NCBI RefSeq assembly: GCF_030160455.1
Contig: NZ_BSOJ01000015.1
Coordinates: forward strand, 1 to 64,000
Reading direction: 5' to 3'
Length of the DNA: 64,000 nucleotides
Source of the DNA: Limnobacter litoralis
GTDB lineage: Bacteria; Pseudomonadota; Gammaproteobacteria; Burkholderiales; Burkholderiaceae_B
Part shown: piece after piece, positions 9,116-18,092 of the stretch
Numbering within the stretch: the stretch's first letter is position 1
Layout of the letters: each line of letters begins with the position of its first letter
The notes under the pieces: model-generated
The model's input: only the letters and a program-made list of their open reading frames with translations
Database searches by the model: none
Told to the model about the DNA's origin: nothing
Position numbers and translations under genes: made by a program

Positions 9116-11071
9116 GTGAAATTGAGTGGTATTTTCCTGGCATTAATTGCCTTTGGCGCACAGGCCAATAACACGCGATTGGTCATTCAGTTCAAGCAAA
9201 CGGACCCCCATCGCCAATCTGTACTGCAAAGCAAAGACCTGCAAAGTCGTCTTGACGAGGTTGCCAAGGTTGTTGGAACGCCCTTGCCCAGTTTGCGGCG
9301 ATTTGGCAACCATGGCAGCGTAGTGTCAATACCATCCGGTCATAATGTGGACCAGATCGTTCAGCGACTGCAATCCGACCCCAGCGTTCAATCTGTGGCG
9401 CTTGATCGTCGCATTCGTATTCGCGCCCAGTCTTCGATTGTGGGTCTTCTCAACGCATTGGATCCGTCCCATCAAGCAAGATCCTGGAACCTTCAGGACA
9501 AGTCCACTCAGCCCGCCTCTGCCAACGTGTTTCCTCTGTTTACAAACCATCACGGCACAAGCCCGACAGTGGTGGCAGTGCTCGACACAGGCGTGCGCTT
9601 TGATCACCCTATGCTGTTGGGGCACCTGTTGCCCGGTTACGACTTTGTCAGTGATGCATTCAACGGCAATGATGGCCAAAGCACCGGTGCCAGTGACCGT
9701 GATGCCGACCCCACAGACCCCGGTGATGGCGTGTCCGCCACCGATCTGGCAGCCGACCCAGGGTGCGGCTCTGTCAGCAGCTCTTCTTGGCATGGCACCT
9801 TCACCGCCGGCATGATTGCTGGAAACCCCATTGCGTCCGAAGGCGTTTTTCCAATGGACTGGAATGCAGTGGTTGAGCCCGTGCGCGTGCTTGGCAAATG
9901 TGGTGGCTACACCACCGATTTGGCCGATGCCATTCGATGGGCTGCCGGACTTTCTGTAAACGGCGTGCCTGCCAACCCCTACCCCGCCAAGATAATCAAC
10001 CTCAGCCTTGGCGCAAGTGGGGCTTGTGTCAATGCCATTGAGGGCCAGGCTGTGGCCGATGCGCGAGCCGCCGGGGTTTTGGTTGTGGCTGCTGCAGGCA
10101 ACAATGGTGGCTCTGTGGACACACCCGCGAACTGCCCGGGCGCCCTTGCAGTGGCAGCCACGGATCAACAGGGTTTGAAATCAAGTTACAGCAATTTCGG
10201 ATCCCCGGTCGCGCTAACTGCCCCTGGCGGGGACTCCGCCTATCCCATGTGGGGTGCCGGCAACACGGGCATCGCTGGGCCACTGACCAACACCTACAGC
10301 GCTAAAATTGGAACCAGCTTTGCGGCCCCGCAGGTGTCTGCAGCGCTGGCAATGGCCCACGCATTGAACCCGAGCCTTAGCTCCGATCAATTGGTTGCCC
10401 AGTTGCTTGCAACCACTCGTCCATTCTTGAGCACGTCAGGCTACCCGGCTTGCAGTACATCCAGCACAGGTACTTTTTGCAATTGCACCACTGCCACTTG
10501 CGGTTCCGGAATGCTCGATGTTGATCAGTTCATCCGTCGAGTGTCCGCAGCGCCATTGGTGAACCTGTACTCCAATTCCGGAACGGTCATTCCGCCCGGG
10601 CAATCCAGTCAGTTTTCTGCCCAGGGCAGCATCAGCAGCCAGGGCGTTGTGGCTTCAAGCGCCAGCTTTTCCATCAGCAATGTTCAAAAGTCCGATTTCA
10701 CAGCGCCAGACCCCACGCTGAGTGTCTCTGGACTTGATGTCAATGTGATGGCACCCCAGGGCGTTCAGGCTTTCAATCTGACAGCCACATTGGGCGACGG
10801 CAGCAGCGTGACAGCACCCATTACGGTGGCAACAGCCGGCTCGACTTCGCCGACGCTGCTGGCCGGGCTTTTGTCCCCATTGGTGAACAACACAGACGCC
10901 ATTTCACTGGTGGGTGCCACCACAGGCACCAACCCTGCGGTTGGAGAGAACTCTACAACGGGTGGCAGCAATGGGAGTACAGGTGGCGGTGGTGGCGGTT
11001 CATCACCAGCCTTGCCTGGCCTTGTCATCTTGGCAGTCTTGTTGGCTCTGTATCGGTGCAGATCTACTTAA
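9116..11071 (+). CDS. Secreted subtilisin-family (S8) serine protease
   Basis: A 651-residue protease. I start it at GTG 9116, not the in-frame ATG 9086, because of the Shine-Dalgarno and because the product then opens directly with a clean signal peptide (K-L-S-G-I-F to A-Q-A). An I9-like propeptide follows (about 20-105). The catalytic triad is D157 (L-D-T-G), H226 (S-W-H-G-T-F) and S401 (G-T-S-F-A-A-P), with the oxyanion Asn in A-A-G-N-N-G. Several Cys in the catalytic domain suggest disulfides. A beta-rich Ser/Thr domain (about 470-600) ends in a Gly/Ser linker, one hydrophobic helix and a short R-C-R-S-T tail, resembling GlyGly-CTERM sorting signals. Probably exported by Sec, then cell-surface attached or cleaved. 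Confidence 0.9.
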   Translation: MKLSGIFLALIAFGAQANNTRLVIQFKQTDPHRQSVLQSKDLQSRLDEVAKVVGTPLPSLRRFGNHGSVVSIPSGHNVDQIVQRLQSDPSVQSVALDRRIRIRAQSSIVGLLNALDPSHQARSWNLQDKSTQPASANVFPLFTNHHGTSPTVVAVLDTGVRFDHPMLLGHLLPGYDFVSDAFNGNDGQSTGASDRDADPTDPGDGVSATDLAADPGCGSVSSSSWHGTFTAGMIAGNPIASEGVFPMDWNAVVEPVRVLGKCGGYTTDLADAIRWAAGLSVNGVPANPYPAKIINLSLGASGACVNAIEGQAVADARAAGVLVVAAAGNNGGSVDTPANCPGALAVAATDQQGLKSSYSNFGSPVALTAPGGDSAYPMWGAGNTGIAGPLTNTYSAKIGTSFAAPQVSAALAMAHALNPSLSSDQLVAQLLATTRPFLSTSGYPACSTSSTGTFCNCTTATCGSGMLDVDQFIRRVSAAPLVNLYSNSGTVIPPGQSSQFSAQGSISSQGVVASSASFSISNVQKSDFTAPDPTLSVSGLDVNVMAPQGVQAFNLTATLGDGSSVTAPITVATAGSTSPTLLAGLLSPLVNNTDAISLVGATTGTNPAVGENSTTGGSNGSTGGGGGGSSPALPGLVILAVLLALYRCRST

Positions 11072-11170
11072 GGTTTATTGTAAGTAACTGTTTTATATGG
11101 TTTTGTTTCAAGGCAACATTAGAATGAATACTCCAATCATTGCCATTGCGCAATGATACAGTTCCAATAC

Positions 11171-11184
11171 TGACTAATTAGTCA
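11171..11184 (+). promoter_or_regulatory. 14-bp perfect palindrome before a small membrane protein gene
   Basis: TGACTAATTAGTCA is a perfect inverted repeat placed 23 bp before the ATG at 11208, next to the AAGGAG ribosome site (11193-11198). A second inverted repeat, TCATTG/CAATGA (11138-11143, 11151-11156), lies upstream. Position and symmetry suggest a repressor operator at or just after a promoter; no clear -10/-35 pair was resolved. Confidence 0.45.
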
Positions 11185-11207
11185 TTAATTTGAAGGAGTA
11201 TCTCACC

Positions 11208-11429
11208 ATGAAAGCACTGCGAAATTATCCTGGCGTGCTCACGATCTTGTTGGTGGCAACCGCCTTGGCAATCAATGGACTGGTCGAGTACATCGACTAT
11301 CAACTGGCAGGACCCAGTTTCCTTGCCGCTTTGGGCTGTGTTTTTTCTGCGCTTTTGATCGTCGGCGTGTACGAATTCAAAAGCTTTCGATCAAACCGCA
11401 AAGCGCTGAAAGCCCCTTCAAAGGCTTGA
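11208..11429 (+). CDS. Small two-helix membrane protein, unknown function
   Basis: A 73-residue protein not recognised by family. ATG 11208 is chosen over an in-frame start at 11190 because AAGGAG ends 9 bases before it. Two hydrophobic segments are visible, about residues 9-25 and 40-58, joined by a short acidic loop with E-Y-I-D-Y. A positively charged tail rich in Lys, Arg and Ser follows, which by the positive-inside rule suggests both ends are cytoplasmic. It appears to be a single-gene unit with a palindrome in its leader, and its TGA stop directly abuts the stop of the convergent TPR gene. Confidence 0.6.
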   Translation: MKALRNYPGVLTILLVATALAINGLVEYIDYQLAGPSFLAALGCVFSALLIVGVYEFKSFRSNRKALKAPSKA

Positions 11430-12437
11430 TCAATTGTTGAATGGGCGCTTCGCAGCGGCGTCTTCCGCTGCGATGACCGCCTGAAGATTACGCTGGGTGC
11501 TGACGGTCAGTGGATCCTTCTCACCCAGCAAATCTTTGCGGATGATGTAGGCCCTGCTCAGAGCCTGTTCTGCCCGCTGAAGATTGCCTGCCCGAAACAA
11601 GACAACGCCAAGGTTGTTCAAAGACTGACTGGTTCGTAAATCGTTGGGGCCGAAAGCAGTTTGCCGAACGTTAAATGCCTCTTCGTAGTGCATAGCGGCA
11701 GTGGGCAGATTGTTGTCTTGCATCTCCATCGTGCCCAAAAATGTCAATATTTCAGCGCGAATGGGCTGGTTCGCGTAATAAGTATCGGTGTTAACTATGT
11801 TGGCCAGCTCTTCAAAACGTGCCTTCGCCTGGTCCGCCTGCCCGAGATCCATCAACGCCACCGCGTGGTTCAGGCGTGTGTCGATGGTTTTTGGATTGTC
11901 AGCGCCGAGCCGAATTTCATACACAATGCGCGATCTTAAAAATGCATGTTCTGCTTTATCAGCCTCTTTCTGTTGCGCGTAAAAGGTGCCCATCGAATCA
12001 TAGACAACCGCCGAAGGCACTGAACGCTCACCTGAAGTCACTTTCAGGGTTTTCAGGGCTTTCATGTATTGGGCGTAAGCCAGCTTGGGCTTGTCCATCT
12101 GGGCGTAGGTTTGGGCGATCAGCACCTGCAGTTCAGCCCACTTTTGATTGGCCTCTGGTTGGTCTTTGGCAGGCAGCGTGTACTGGCTTGCCTCATTCCA
12201 TGAGGCGATCGCGATGTCTTGTTCACCCTGAGCCAGATAGGTCTTTCCCAGTATCGTCAAAATTTCTTCTTTCATGCCATGGCTGATAGGGCCATGCAGC
12301 TCATCCCGACAAACATTGATGGTCGTTTTTGTCGGTTCACGTTCAAAACTGGCGCCACACCGGGTTTGAGCAAACCCCAAGGCGGGAATGAGAAGAACAG
12401 CAACAAAAAGCGATCTGTGAAGCACGGGTGAATTCAT
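11430..12437 (-). CDS. Exported TPR-repeat protein
   Basis: A 335-residue protein with an N-terminal signal peptide (about residues 1-24, ending F-A-Q) and at least five to six tetratricopeptide repeats between about 55 and 320. Repeats show the usual spacing, for example G-T-F-Y-A-Q-Q-K-E-A-D-K-A-E and L-N-N-L-G-V-V-L-F-R-A-G-N. The later repeats resemble the 42-residue kinesin-light-chain type. It probably acts as a periplasmic or envelope protein-protein scaffold; the partner is unknown. Two Cys near the mature N terminus could form a disulfide. Stop codons of this gene and the convergent small membrane protein touch, giving TGATCA with no spacer. Confidence 0.75.
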   Translation of the reverse strand: MNSPVLHRSLFVAVLLIPALGFAQTRCGASFEREPTKTTINVCRDELHGPISHGMKEEILTILGKTYLAQGEQDIAIASWNEASQYTLPAKDQPEANQKWAELQVLIAQTYAQMDKPKLAYAQYMKALKTLKVTSGERSVPSAVVYDSMGTFYAQQKEADKAEHAFLRSRIVYEIRLGADNPKTIDTRLNHAVALMDLGQADQAKARFEELANIVNTDTYYANQPIRAEILTFLGTMEMQDNNLPTAAMHYEEAFNVRQTAFGPNDLRTSQSLNNLGVVLFRAGNLQRAEQALSRAYIIRKDLLGEKDPLTVSTQRNLQAVIAAEDAAAKRPFNN

Positions 12438-12481
12438 TTTTTAAGTTTTTGGACAAAGACGAAATCTTCTAAAACCAATTG

Positions 12482-12778
12482 ATGCAAAGCCAAGTATCAA
12501 CTTACATACAACACATACGAGCAGTACCCCAAACAATGAACTCAAAATCGCTAGATCAACCAGGAAACCTTGTTCAAATGGGCAGAAAATTTGAAACTCT
12601 CACGCTGGTTGACAGACTCATAGAAGAGAATCAAGCTTTAAGACATGAGCTTAACCTAAAAACCCGTCGATTAAGAAAGCTGCAACTGGCCGTGCATACC
12701 TTTTTGATTACAGAAGATGGGCCCGGTAAAGACAGGCAGTTAAACGCCGTGTTGGAGGAAAAATCGCATGAAATTTGA
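12482..12778 (+). CDS. Small hypothetical protein with a coiled-coil stretch
   Basis: Up to 98 residues; family not recognised. The central part (about 43-70) is a charged, Leu-spaced helix likely to form a coiled coil, with a basic patch K-T-R-R-L-R-K. The start is uncertain: ATG 12482 has no clear Shine-Dalgarno, and ATG 12536 (80 residues) is equally possible. The first part is noticeably more AT-rich than the neighbouring genes. It overlaps the DUF3135 gene by 11 bases, which supports it being real and co-translated. It is divergent from the TPR gene with a gap of about 44 bp. Confidence 0.5.
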   Translation: MQSQVSTYIQHIRAVPQTMNSKSLDQPGNLVQMGRKFETLTLVDRLIEENQALRHELNLKTRRLRKLQLAVHTFLITEDGPGKDRQLNAVLEEKSHEI

Positions 12779-13205
12779 ATTCAATGAGTGGAAAGAACTC
12801 TATGCGACGGACCCCGACGCTTTTGAAGTCAAGCGGATTGATGCCTTGCAGGGCTACATCGATTCTGTTGAAGAAAAAGGCCGAAAAGCCCTTGAACAGA
12901 CTCTGTTTCGCATCGAGATGACTCGAAAGCGATCTAAAAGCCCCCTGCAGTCCGCCATCGAGGCCTCCCGCTTGATGTGGGAATCTTTTGACAAGCTAAA
13001 AGGTTCTCTGGAGGAGTTTCAGAGTGCAGCCCAGCAACTGGAAGACAGTGCCAAGGCCAACCATGTCAATGCAAGCAATACCTTGAGACTGGTGGGGGCC
13101 GACGACCTTGCCAACGTCGAAAGCGACAGTCAGCCGACAGTTCGACCCCAGCCAATCGCTGAATCTTTACCCAAGGCCTCTGTCATCCAGTTTCGGCCGC
13201 GTTAA
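12768..13205 (+). CDS. DUF3135 family protein
   Basis: A 145-residue soluble protein. The first 90 residues match the DUF3135 pattern: F-x-E-W-K-E-L-Y-A-T-D-P-D-A-F-E, then a helix ending F-R-I-E-M-T-R-K-R, and A-S-R-L-M-W-E-S-F. The family is common in beta- and gammaproteobacteria and has no established function. The C-terminal 50 residues are low-complexity with Pro and Ser. The start is strongly supported by GGAGGAA at 12754-12760, 7 bases before ATG. The gene overlaps the preceding small gene, so the two form a pair. It ends 10 bp before the convergent SIMPL gene. Confidence 0.75.
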   Translation: MKFEFNEWKELYATDPDAFEVKRIDALQGYIDSVEEKGRKALEQTLFRIEMTRKRSKSPLQSAIEASRLMWESFDKLKGSLEEFQSAAQQLEDSAKANHVNASNTLRLVGADDLANVESDSQPTVRPQPIAESLPKASVIQFRPR

Positions 13206-13215
13206 TTCAGTCTGT

Positions 13216-13938
13216 TCAAGGCTTTAAGCACACCTGCCCGTTGACCGACACGATCACTTGGTTGGTTCCACCCGCAACCGGCACATTCATTTTGGCCATG
13301 GGTGCTTCGGCCGCATAAGCGCGTGTGGCAAACACAGGTCTTGGTCCGCCACCGCTTTGATCGTTGATGTTGACATCACCCAGACTGTAGCCTGCTTGCC
13401 CAAAGCCCTTGGCCACTTCGGACGCCTTGCTGCGAAACTCGCGGATTGCCTGCTGGATAAGTACCGCACGGGTCTTTTCCAGCACGTCTGGGCTCGTGAA
13501 GTACTGGATGTTGGTCAATGCCACATTCTCGGGCAAAGCCAGGTCACTGTTTTTTTCCAATGCCGCCAATGGCATTTCAAAACTCAATGAACCGGTGGAC
13601 ACCCAACCAGTAACCAGCTGGTCTTTGCCATATCTTGGATAAGTCTCAACATTGCTGCGTAAATTACGCACGTTCGCGTTTTTCTTCAAAGTGGCAAGCG
13701 CCTCATTCAAGGTATTGCTGGCGTCTCTCATCGCCTTGCCGGCGGCACTGCGTTCTACTTGAACTTGCCAGTTCATTTGGACCATGTTGTTTTCCACTTC
13801 CTGCATGGCTTGTGCGCTTAAATTGACGGCGGGTGACTTCTCGCAAGTTTGTGCGAAGACAGGGTTACTGAGTGCAATGCCACTCAAGCCAAGGGCTAAA
13901 AATAACAGGGGTTTGCTTTTTGTGATCAGCTGATTCAT
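13216..13938 (-). CDS. SIMPL (DUF541) domain periplasmic protein
   Basis: A 240-residue exported protein. ATG 13938 gives a signal peptide ending N-P-V-F-A-Q and lies behind a GAGGAA ribosome site. The mature part matches the SIMPL/DUF541 family (E. coli YggE, BP26): N-terminal beta-strand, the A-x-x-x-A-N-T-L-N-E-A-L helix, a middle segment with Y-P-R-Y and a C-terminal V-I-V-S-V-N-G-Q-V. The two Cys (after the signal peptide and near the C terminus) could pair. Homologues form periplasmic channel-like rings and have been linked to oxidative stress, but a defined role is lacking. It is transcribed divergently from the AI-2E permease gene. Confidence 0.85.
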   Translation of the reverse strand: MNQLITKSKPLLFLALGLSGIALSNPVFAQTCEKSPAVNLSAQAMQEVENNMVQMNWQVQVERSAAGKAMRDASNTLNEALATLKKNANVRNLRSNVETYPRYGKDQLVTGWVSTGSLSFEMPLAALEKNSDLALPENVALTNIQYFTSPDVLEKTRAVLIQQAIREFRSKASEVAKGFGQAGYSLGDVNINDQSGGGPRPVFATRAYAAEAPMAKMNVPVAGGTNQVIVSVNGQVCLKP

Positions 13939-14020
13939 TGCGCCGAATTCCTCAATCGTTGTAAAAATGGTGCTGGCCGCCAAAGCTTTTGCGACCCAGC
14001 GGCAAGCTGGTGTCCAGCGT

Positions 14021-14029
14021 TGTTACAAT
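14021..14029 (+). promoter_or_regulatory. Extended -10 promoter for the AI-2E permease/purT unit
   Basis: TGTTACAAT matches an extended -10 element (TGnTAnAAT). It lies 52 bp before the permease ATG in the divergent intergenic region. No good -35 is seen, as is common for extended -10 promoters. Confidence 0.45.
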
Positions 14030-14081
14030 AGCACCCTAACGGCCACACAATCCCAAACGCACCTCCAACCCACCGGCTGAC

Positions 14082-15161
14082 ATGGCAGAGCATTTAAGAC
14101 AACCCAAATCCCTGATCAGCACGCTGTTCACCATTCTGATACTGCTGGGTGCAGCGGTGGTGCTGTCGCCGTTTCTGCTCTCTATATTGTGGGCGGGCAT
14201 CATTGCAACAGCCTTTTGGCCCCTGCACTGTCGAATTCGCACCCGCTTTCCAGGGCGTCCAAACACCGCGGCCTTTATCACCACGCTTGTGGTTGCGTTT
14301 CTTTTGGTAGGACCCATGATCGGTTTGATCGTATTCATGGTTCGCGACGTCTTGCACATCACCACATTCCTTCGTCTAGCAGACAAACAGGGCGTGGCTG
14401 TGCCCGACTGGCTTTCACATGTGCCGGCCATGGGCGATTTCCTGGTGCAAAAGTGGAAAGAATATCTCAGCATTCCTGAACAAATCTCTGGCCTGCTGCG
14501 CGACACATTTACCCAACGACTGGGTGCCATCCAGGGCACAGCTTCAGCCATTCTGCTCGAATTGCTGGGCCGAGTGGCCACCCTGTTTTTTGCCTTGTGG
14601 GTGCTGTTCTTTTTCTATCGTGACGGCTCGGCAATCAGTATCCGCATGAACCGAATTGGTAACGATTGGCTGGGCCAACGCTGGCGCCCTTATGTTTCTC
14701 ACATGCCGCCCGCCCTGCGTGCAGCCGTCAACGGTTTGGTGATTGTCAGTTTTGCCGAGGCAGTCATTCTTTCAGGTCTGTTTGCCTTGTGTGGTGTTTA
14801 CGCGCCAGTGCTGCTGGGTACCACCACCGCTGTCATCGCATTCGTACCAATGGCTGCGCCCGGCGTGTTGGGTATTTTGGGCACTGTGCTATTTTTAAGT
14901 GGGCACGGTGTGGCTGGTATCGTGTTGGTCAGTGTTGGCATGTTGGTGGTCATGATCGCCGATTATCTCATTCGCCCGCTCTTGATTCAGGGCGGCACTC
15001 ACCTGCCCTTTTTGGCGGTTTTGTTTGGTGTGTTTGGTGGCGTGGTCACCATGGGCATCGTCGGCTTGATCATTGGCCCAGTTTTGCTGGTGTTGCTGGT
15101 GGTGTTCTTTGATGAGGCGTCACACGCACACCACCACGATCAGCCAGAATCCATTAATTAA
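14082..15161 (+). CDS. AI-2E family transporter (PerM/YdiK-like)
   Basis: A 359-residue inner-membrane protein of the AI-2E transporter superfamily (Pfam family of TqsA, YdiK, PerM). About seven to eight hydrophobic segments are seen, in the usual order: two pairs near the N terminus, a soluble middle region (about 95-165), then a cluster of helices with P-x-x-x-G-x-x-L-G and the end motif G-L-I-I-G-P-V-L-L-V. Members include autoinducer-2 exporters and Na+/H+ antiporters, so the substrate is unknown. No clear Shine-Dalgarno precedes the ATG. purT follows after 20 bp and is probably co-transcribed. Confidence 0.88.
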   Translation: MAEHLRQPKSLISTLFTILILLGAAVVLSPFLLSILWAGIIATAFWPLHCRIRTRFPGRPNTAAFITTLVVAFLLVGPMIGLIVFMVRDVLHITTFLRLADKQGVAVPDWLSHVPAMGDFLVQKWKEYLSIPEQISGLLRDTFTQRLGAIQGTASAILLELLGRVATLFFALWVLFFFYRDGSAISIRMNRIGNDWLGQRWRPYVSHMPPALRAAVNGLVIVSFAEAVILSGLFALCGVYAPVLLGTTTAVIAFVPMAAPGVLGILGTVLFLSGHGVAGIVLVSVGMLVVMIADYLIRPLLIQGGTHLPFLAVLFGVFGGVVTMGIVGLIIGPVLLVLLVVFFDEASHAHHHDQPESIN

Positions 15162-15181
15162 TCACTTGAGAGACAGACACA

Positions 15182-16414
15182 ATGATTGAATTTCCAGCGC
15201 GCATCGGTACGCCCCTGTCGCCCAATGCACTCAAAGTCATGTTGTTGGGCAGCGGTGAGCTTGGCAAAGAGGTCATCATCGCTTTTCAGCGTTTGGGTGT
15301 AGAGGTGATCGCGGTTGATCGCTATGACAATGCCCCCGGCCAGCAGGTTGCCCATTCAAGCCATGTCATCAACATGACCGATGCAGAGCAATTGAAGGCG
15401 CTCATTCGTCGCGTGAAGCCCCACATCGTGGTGCCGGAAATTGAAGCCATTGCAACACCCGCCTTGAAAGAGCTGGAGGCTGCAGGCGAGGTGCGTGTTG
15501 TGCCAACCGCCAATGCCGCCTGGCTGACCATGAATCGCGAGGGAATTCGCAGACTGGCTGCCGAAACCTTGGGGCTGAAGTGCTCCAGCTATGCGTTTGC
15601 CAGCAGCTTTGAGTTGTTGAAGCAAGCGGTTGAGCAAGGACTGGATGGTAAGCCAGCCATCGGCTACCCCTGTATCATCAAGCCCGTCATGTCGTCGTCC
15701 GGTAAGGGCCAATCCAAGGTAGACAGCGCTGATGAACTGCAAGCCGCATGGGACTACGCAGCCTCAGCGGGTCGCGTCGATGCAGGCTTGGTGATCGTGG
15801 AAGGTGTGGTCGATTTCGACTATGAAATTACACTGCTGACTGTGCGTTCACGCGTGCCTGGCACCGTGGCTGACATTCAGACCAGCTATTGCGAACCCAT
15901 TGGCCACCTGCAGCAAAGTGGCGACTATGTTGAAAGCTGGCAGCCCCAGCCAATGAGTACCGTGGCCCTTGACATGGCCAAGGCCATGGCTGATTCCGTG
16001 ACCGCTGCCTTGGGTGGAACCGGTATTTTTGGTGTTGAAATGTTCGTTAAAGGCGACGAAGTGTGGTTTTCAGAAGTCAGCCCACGTCCGCATGACACCG
16101 GCATGGTCACCATGATTACCCAATGGCAAAATGAATTTGAGCTGCATGCGCGCGCCATATTGGGCTTGCCGGTTGACACAAGCCTGAAAGCCGTTGGCGC
16201 CAGCGCGGTAATCTACGGTGGGCAAGACAAAACGGGCATGGCCTTTGAGGGCGTTGCCGAGGCCTTGGCTGAGCCCGGCACCGACGTGCGCCTTTTCGGA
16301 AAGCCAGAATCATTCAAAAAGCGCCGCATGGGTGTGGCTTTGGCACGCGACACCAACATCGAGCTGGCCCGCGCCAAGGCACGCAGGGCTGCCGCAAAGG
16401 TAAAGCCGGTTTAA
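15182..16414 (+). CDS. purT: Formate-dependent phosphoribosylglycinamide formyltransferase (PurT)
   Basis: A 410-residue ATP-grasp enzyme that converts GAR, formate and ATP to FGAR in purine synthesis, independent of folate. Seen: the N-terminal G-S-G-E-L-G-K-E nucleotide-fold motif, the [10 protein letters not shown] segment, the ATP-grasp loop [11 protein letters not shown] and the acid residues near [11 protein letters not shown]. coli PurT is 392 residues, so this is full length. It follows the AI-2E permease gene by 20 bp and is closed by a hairpin at 16422-16447. Confidence 0.96.
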   Translation: MIEFPARIGTPLSPNALKVMLLGSGELGKEVIIAFQRLGVEVIAVDRYDNAPGQQVAHSSHVINMTDAEQLKALIRRVKPHIVVPEIEAIATPALKELEAAGEVRVVPTANAAWLTMNREGIRRLAAETLGLKCSSYAFASSFELLKQAVEQGLDGKPAIGYPCIIKPVMSSSGKGQSKVDSADELQAAWDYAASAGRVDAGLVIVEGVVDFDYEITLLTVRSRVPGTVADIQTSYCEPIGHLQQSGDYVESWQPQPMSTVALDMAKAMADSVTAALGGTGIFGVEMFVKGDEVWFSEVSPRPHDTGMVTMITQWQNEFELHARAILGLPVDTSLKAVGASAVIYGGQDKTGMAFEGVAEALAEPGTDVRLFGKPESFKKRRMGVALARDTNIELARAKARRAAAKVKPV

Positions 16415-16421
16415 TTGAAAA

Positions 16422-16447
16422 GGCCCTCAGCACAAAGTCTGAGGGCC
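16422..16447. terminator. Hairpin terminator between purT and the ABC-F gene
   Basis: A perfect 9-bp stem, GGCCCTCAG (16422-16430) with CTGAGGGCC (16439-16447), around an 8-base loop. On the minus strand TTTTCAATT follows, so it best terminates the ABC-F gene; it can also end purT transcripts, though the plus-strand T run is weak. Confidence 0.75.
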
Positions 16448-16454
16448 AAGCACT

Positions 16455-18056
16455 TTAGGCGCTCATTTCCTGTTGCTCAAGGTACTCTTCGTAGGTGCCT
16501 CGATAATCAACGATGCCATCGGGTTTCATCTCAAAAATACGGCTGGCAATACCGGACACAAACTCCCGGTCGTGCGATACAACAATCACGGTGCCTTCAA
16601 ACATCTCAAGCGCATATTGCAGAGATTCAATGGACTCCATGTCCAAGTGGTTGGTGGGTTCGTCCATCAACAACACGTTGTGCCTTCCCAGCATCAGGCG
16701 GCCAAACACCAACCTGTTTTTCTCACCCCCTGAACACACTTTGGCTTTTTTGCTGATTTCCGAATTTGAAAACAGCAAGCGCCCCAAAATGCCGCGAATG
16801 GCCTGATCGTCATCGCCTTCTTGCGCAAAGCGCTCGACCCATTCAACCAGGGTTTGATCGTCTTGAAACTCATCGCTGACGTCTTGTGCCATGTAACCCA
16901 GGTTGGCGTTTTCAGACCACTTTACTTCACCATGATCTGGCTTGATGGCCTGCGCCAGCAGCTTCAACAGCGTGGACTTGCCCGAGCCGTTTGAGCCCAC
17001 AATGCCGATTTTGTCACCCGACTCAATCATGACCGAGAAATTCTTGATGACGGAATTGCCGTCGTAGCCTTTGCTGACTGAATCCAGTTCAACCGCCAAG
17101 CGGTGCATTTTCTTCTTTTGCTCAAAGCGGATAAACGGGTTTTGGCGTGAGCTGGGCTTGAGCTGCACAGTTTCAGACTTGATTTTCTCAATCTGCTTCT
17201 GACGTGAAGTGGCCTGCCTTGCCTTGGACTTGTTGGCAGCAAAGCGACGCACAAAGTCTTGCAGTTCACTGACCTTCTCTTTGGCGCGTGCATTGGCAGC
17301 CTGTGCCCTTTCCCGCGCTTGCGCAGCAGCCAGCATGTAGTCGTCGTAGTTGCCCGGAACAACCTGCAAGGTGCCGTAGTCCAAATCGGCCATGTGGGTG
17401 CACACGGAGTTCAGGAAGTGCCGGTCGTGGCTGATGATGATCATCGTGCTGTCGTACTGGTTCAGCACGTTTTCAAGCCAACGAATGGTGTAAATGTCCA
17501 GGTTGTTGGTGGGTTCGTCCAGCAACAACAGGTCTGGCTTTGAAAACAGGGCTTGAGCCAACAGCACGCGCAGTTTCCAGCCCGGTGCGATTTCACGCAT
17601 GGGGCCCTGATGCTGCTCCAGCGCAATGCCTGCACCCAGTAGTAGTTCACCTGCCCTGGCCTCTGCCTCATACCCACCGAACTCGGCGAACACAGCCTCC
17701 AGCTCGGCTGCACGCATGTAATCTTCGTCTGTGGCTTCCAGGTTGGCGTAAATGGCATCGCGCTCGGTCATGGCTTTCCACATTTCTTTGTGGCCCATCA
17801 TGACAACATCCAGCACGCGCAGGTCTTCAAATGCAAATTGGTCCTGACTCAACTTGCCCAGCCGAACGTTGGGGTCTAGCACCACGGTGCCATGGCTGGG
17901 TTCAAGATCACCCCCCAGTATTTTCATGAGCGTTGATTTGCCGCATCCGTTCGCGCCAATCAGACCGTATCGATTGCCGTCGCCAAACTTTGCATTGATG
18001 TTTTCAAACAGCGGCTTGGCGCCGAACTGCATGGTGATATTTGCTGCTGTAAGCAT
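16455..18056 (-). CDS. ybiT: ABC-F ATPase, YbiT type
   Basis: A 533-residue cytoplasmic protein with two ABC ATPase domains and no membrane part, very similar in layout and motifs to E. coli YbiT (530 residues). Domain 1 has Walker A G-A-N-G-C-G-K-S and Walker B with D-E-P-T-N-N-L-D; domain 2 has G-S-N-G-S-G-K-S, the signature S-G-G-E-K and D-E-P-T-N-H-L-D. The charged linker with K-x-R-Q-A-T-S-R-Q-K lies between. ABC-F proteins act on the ribosome, and YbiT relieves stalling at certain peptide motifs. ATG 18056 is chosen because it matches the YbiT N terminus; in-frame upstream codons extend into the promoter region. Confidence 0.93.
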   Translation of the reverse strand: MLTAANITMQFGAKPLFENINAKFGDGNRYGLIGANGCGKSTLMKILGGDLEPSHGTVVLDPNVRLGKLSQDQFAFEDLRVLDVVMMGHKEMWKAMTERDAIYANLEATDEDYMRAAELEAVFAEFGGYEAEARAGELLLGAGIALEQHQGPMREIAPGWKLRVLLAQALFSKPDLLLLDEPTNNLDIYTIRWLENVLNQYDSTMIIISHDRHFLNSVCTHMADLDYGTLQVVPGNYDDYMLAAAQARERAQAANARAKEKVSELQDFVRRFAANKSKARQATSRQKQIEKIKSETVQLKPSSRQNPFIRFEQKKKMHRLAVELDSVSKGYDGNSVIKNFSVMIESGDKIGIVGSNGSGKSTLLKLLAQAIKPDHGEVKWSENANLGYMAQDVSDEFQDDQTLVEWVERFAQEGDDDQAIRGILGRLLFSNSEISKKAKVCSGGEKNRLVFGRLMLGRHNVLLMDEPTNHLDMESIESLQYALEMFEGTVIVVSHDREFVSGIASRIFEMKPDGIVDYRGTYEEYLEQQEMSA

Positions 18057-18092
18057 AAGTCCCAGATAATTAAAAGGAATTTCAAAAATAGC

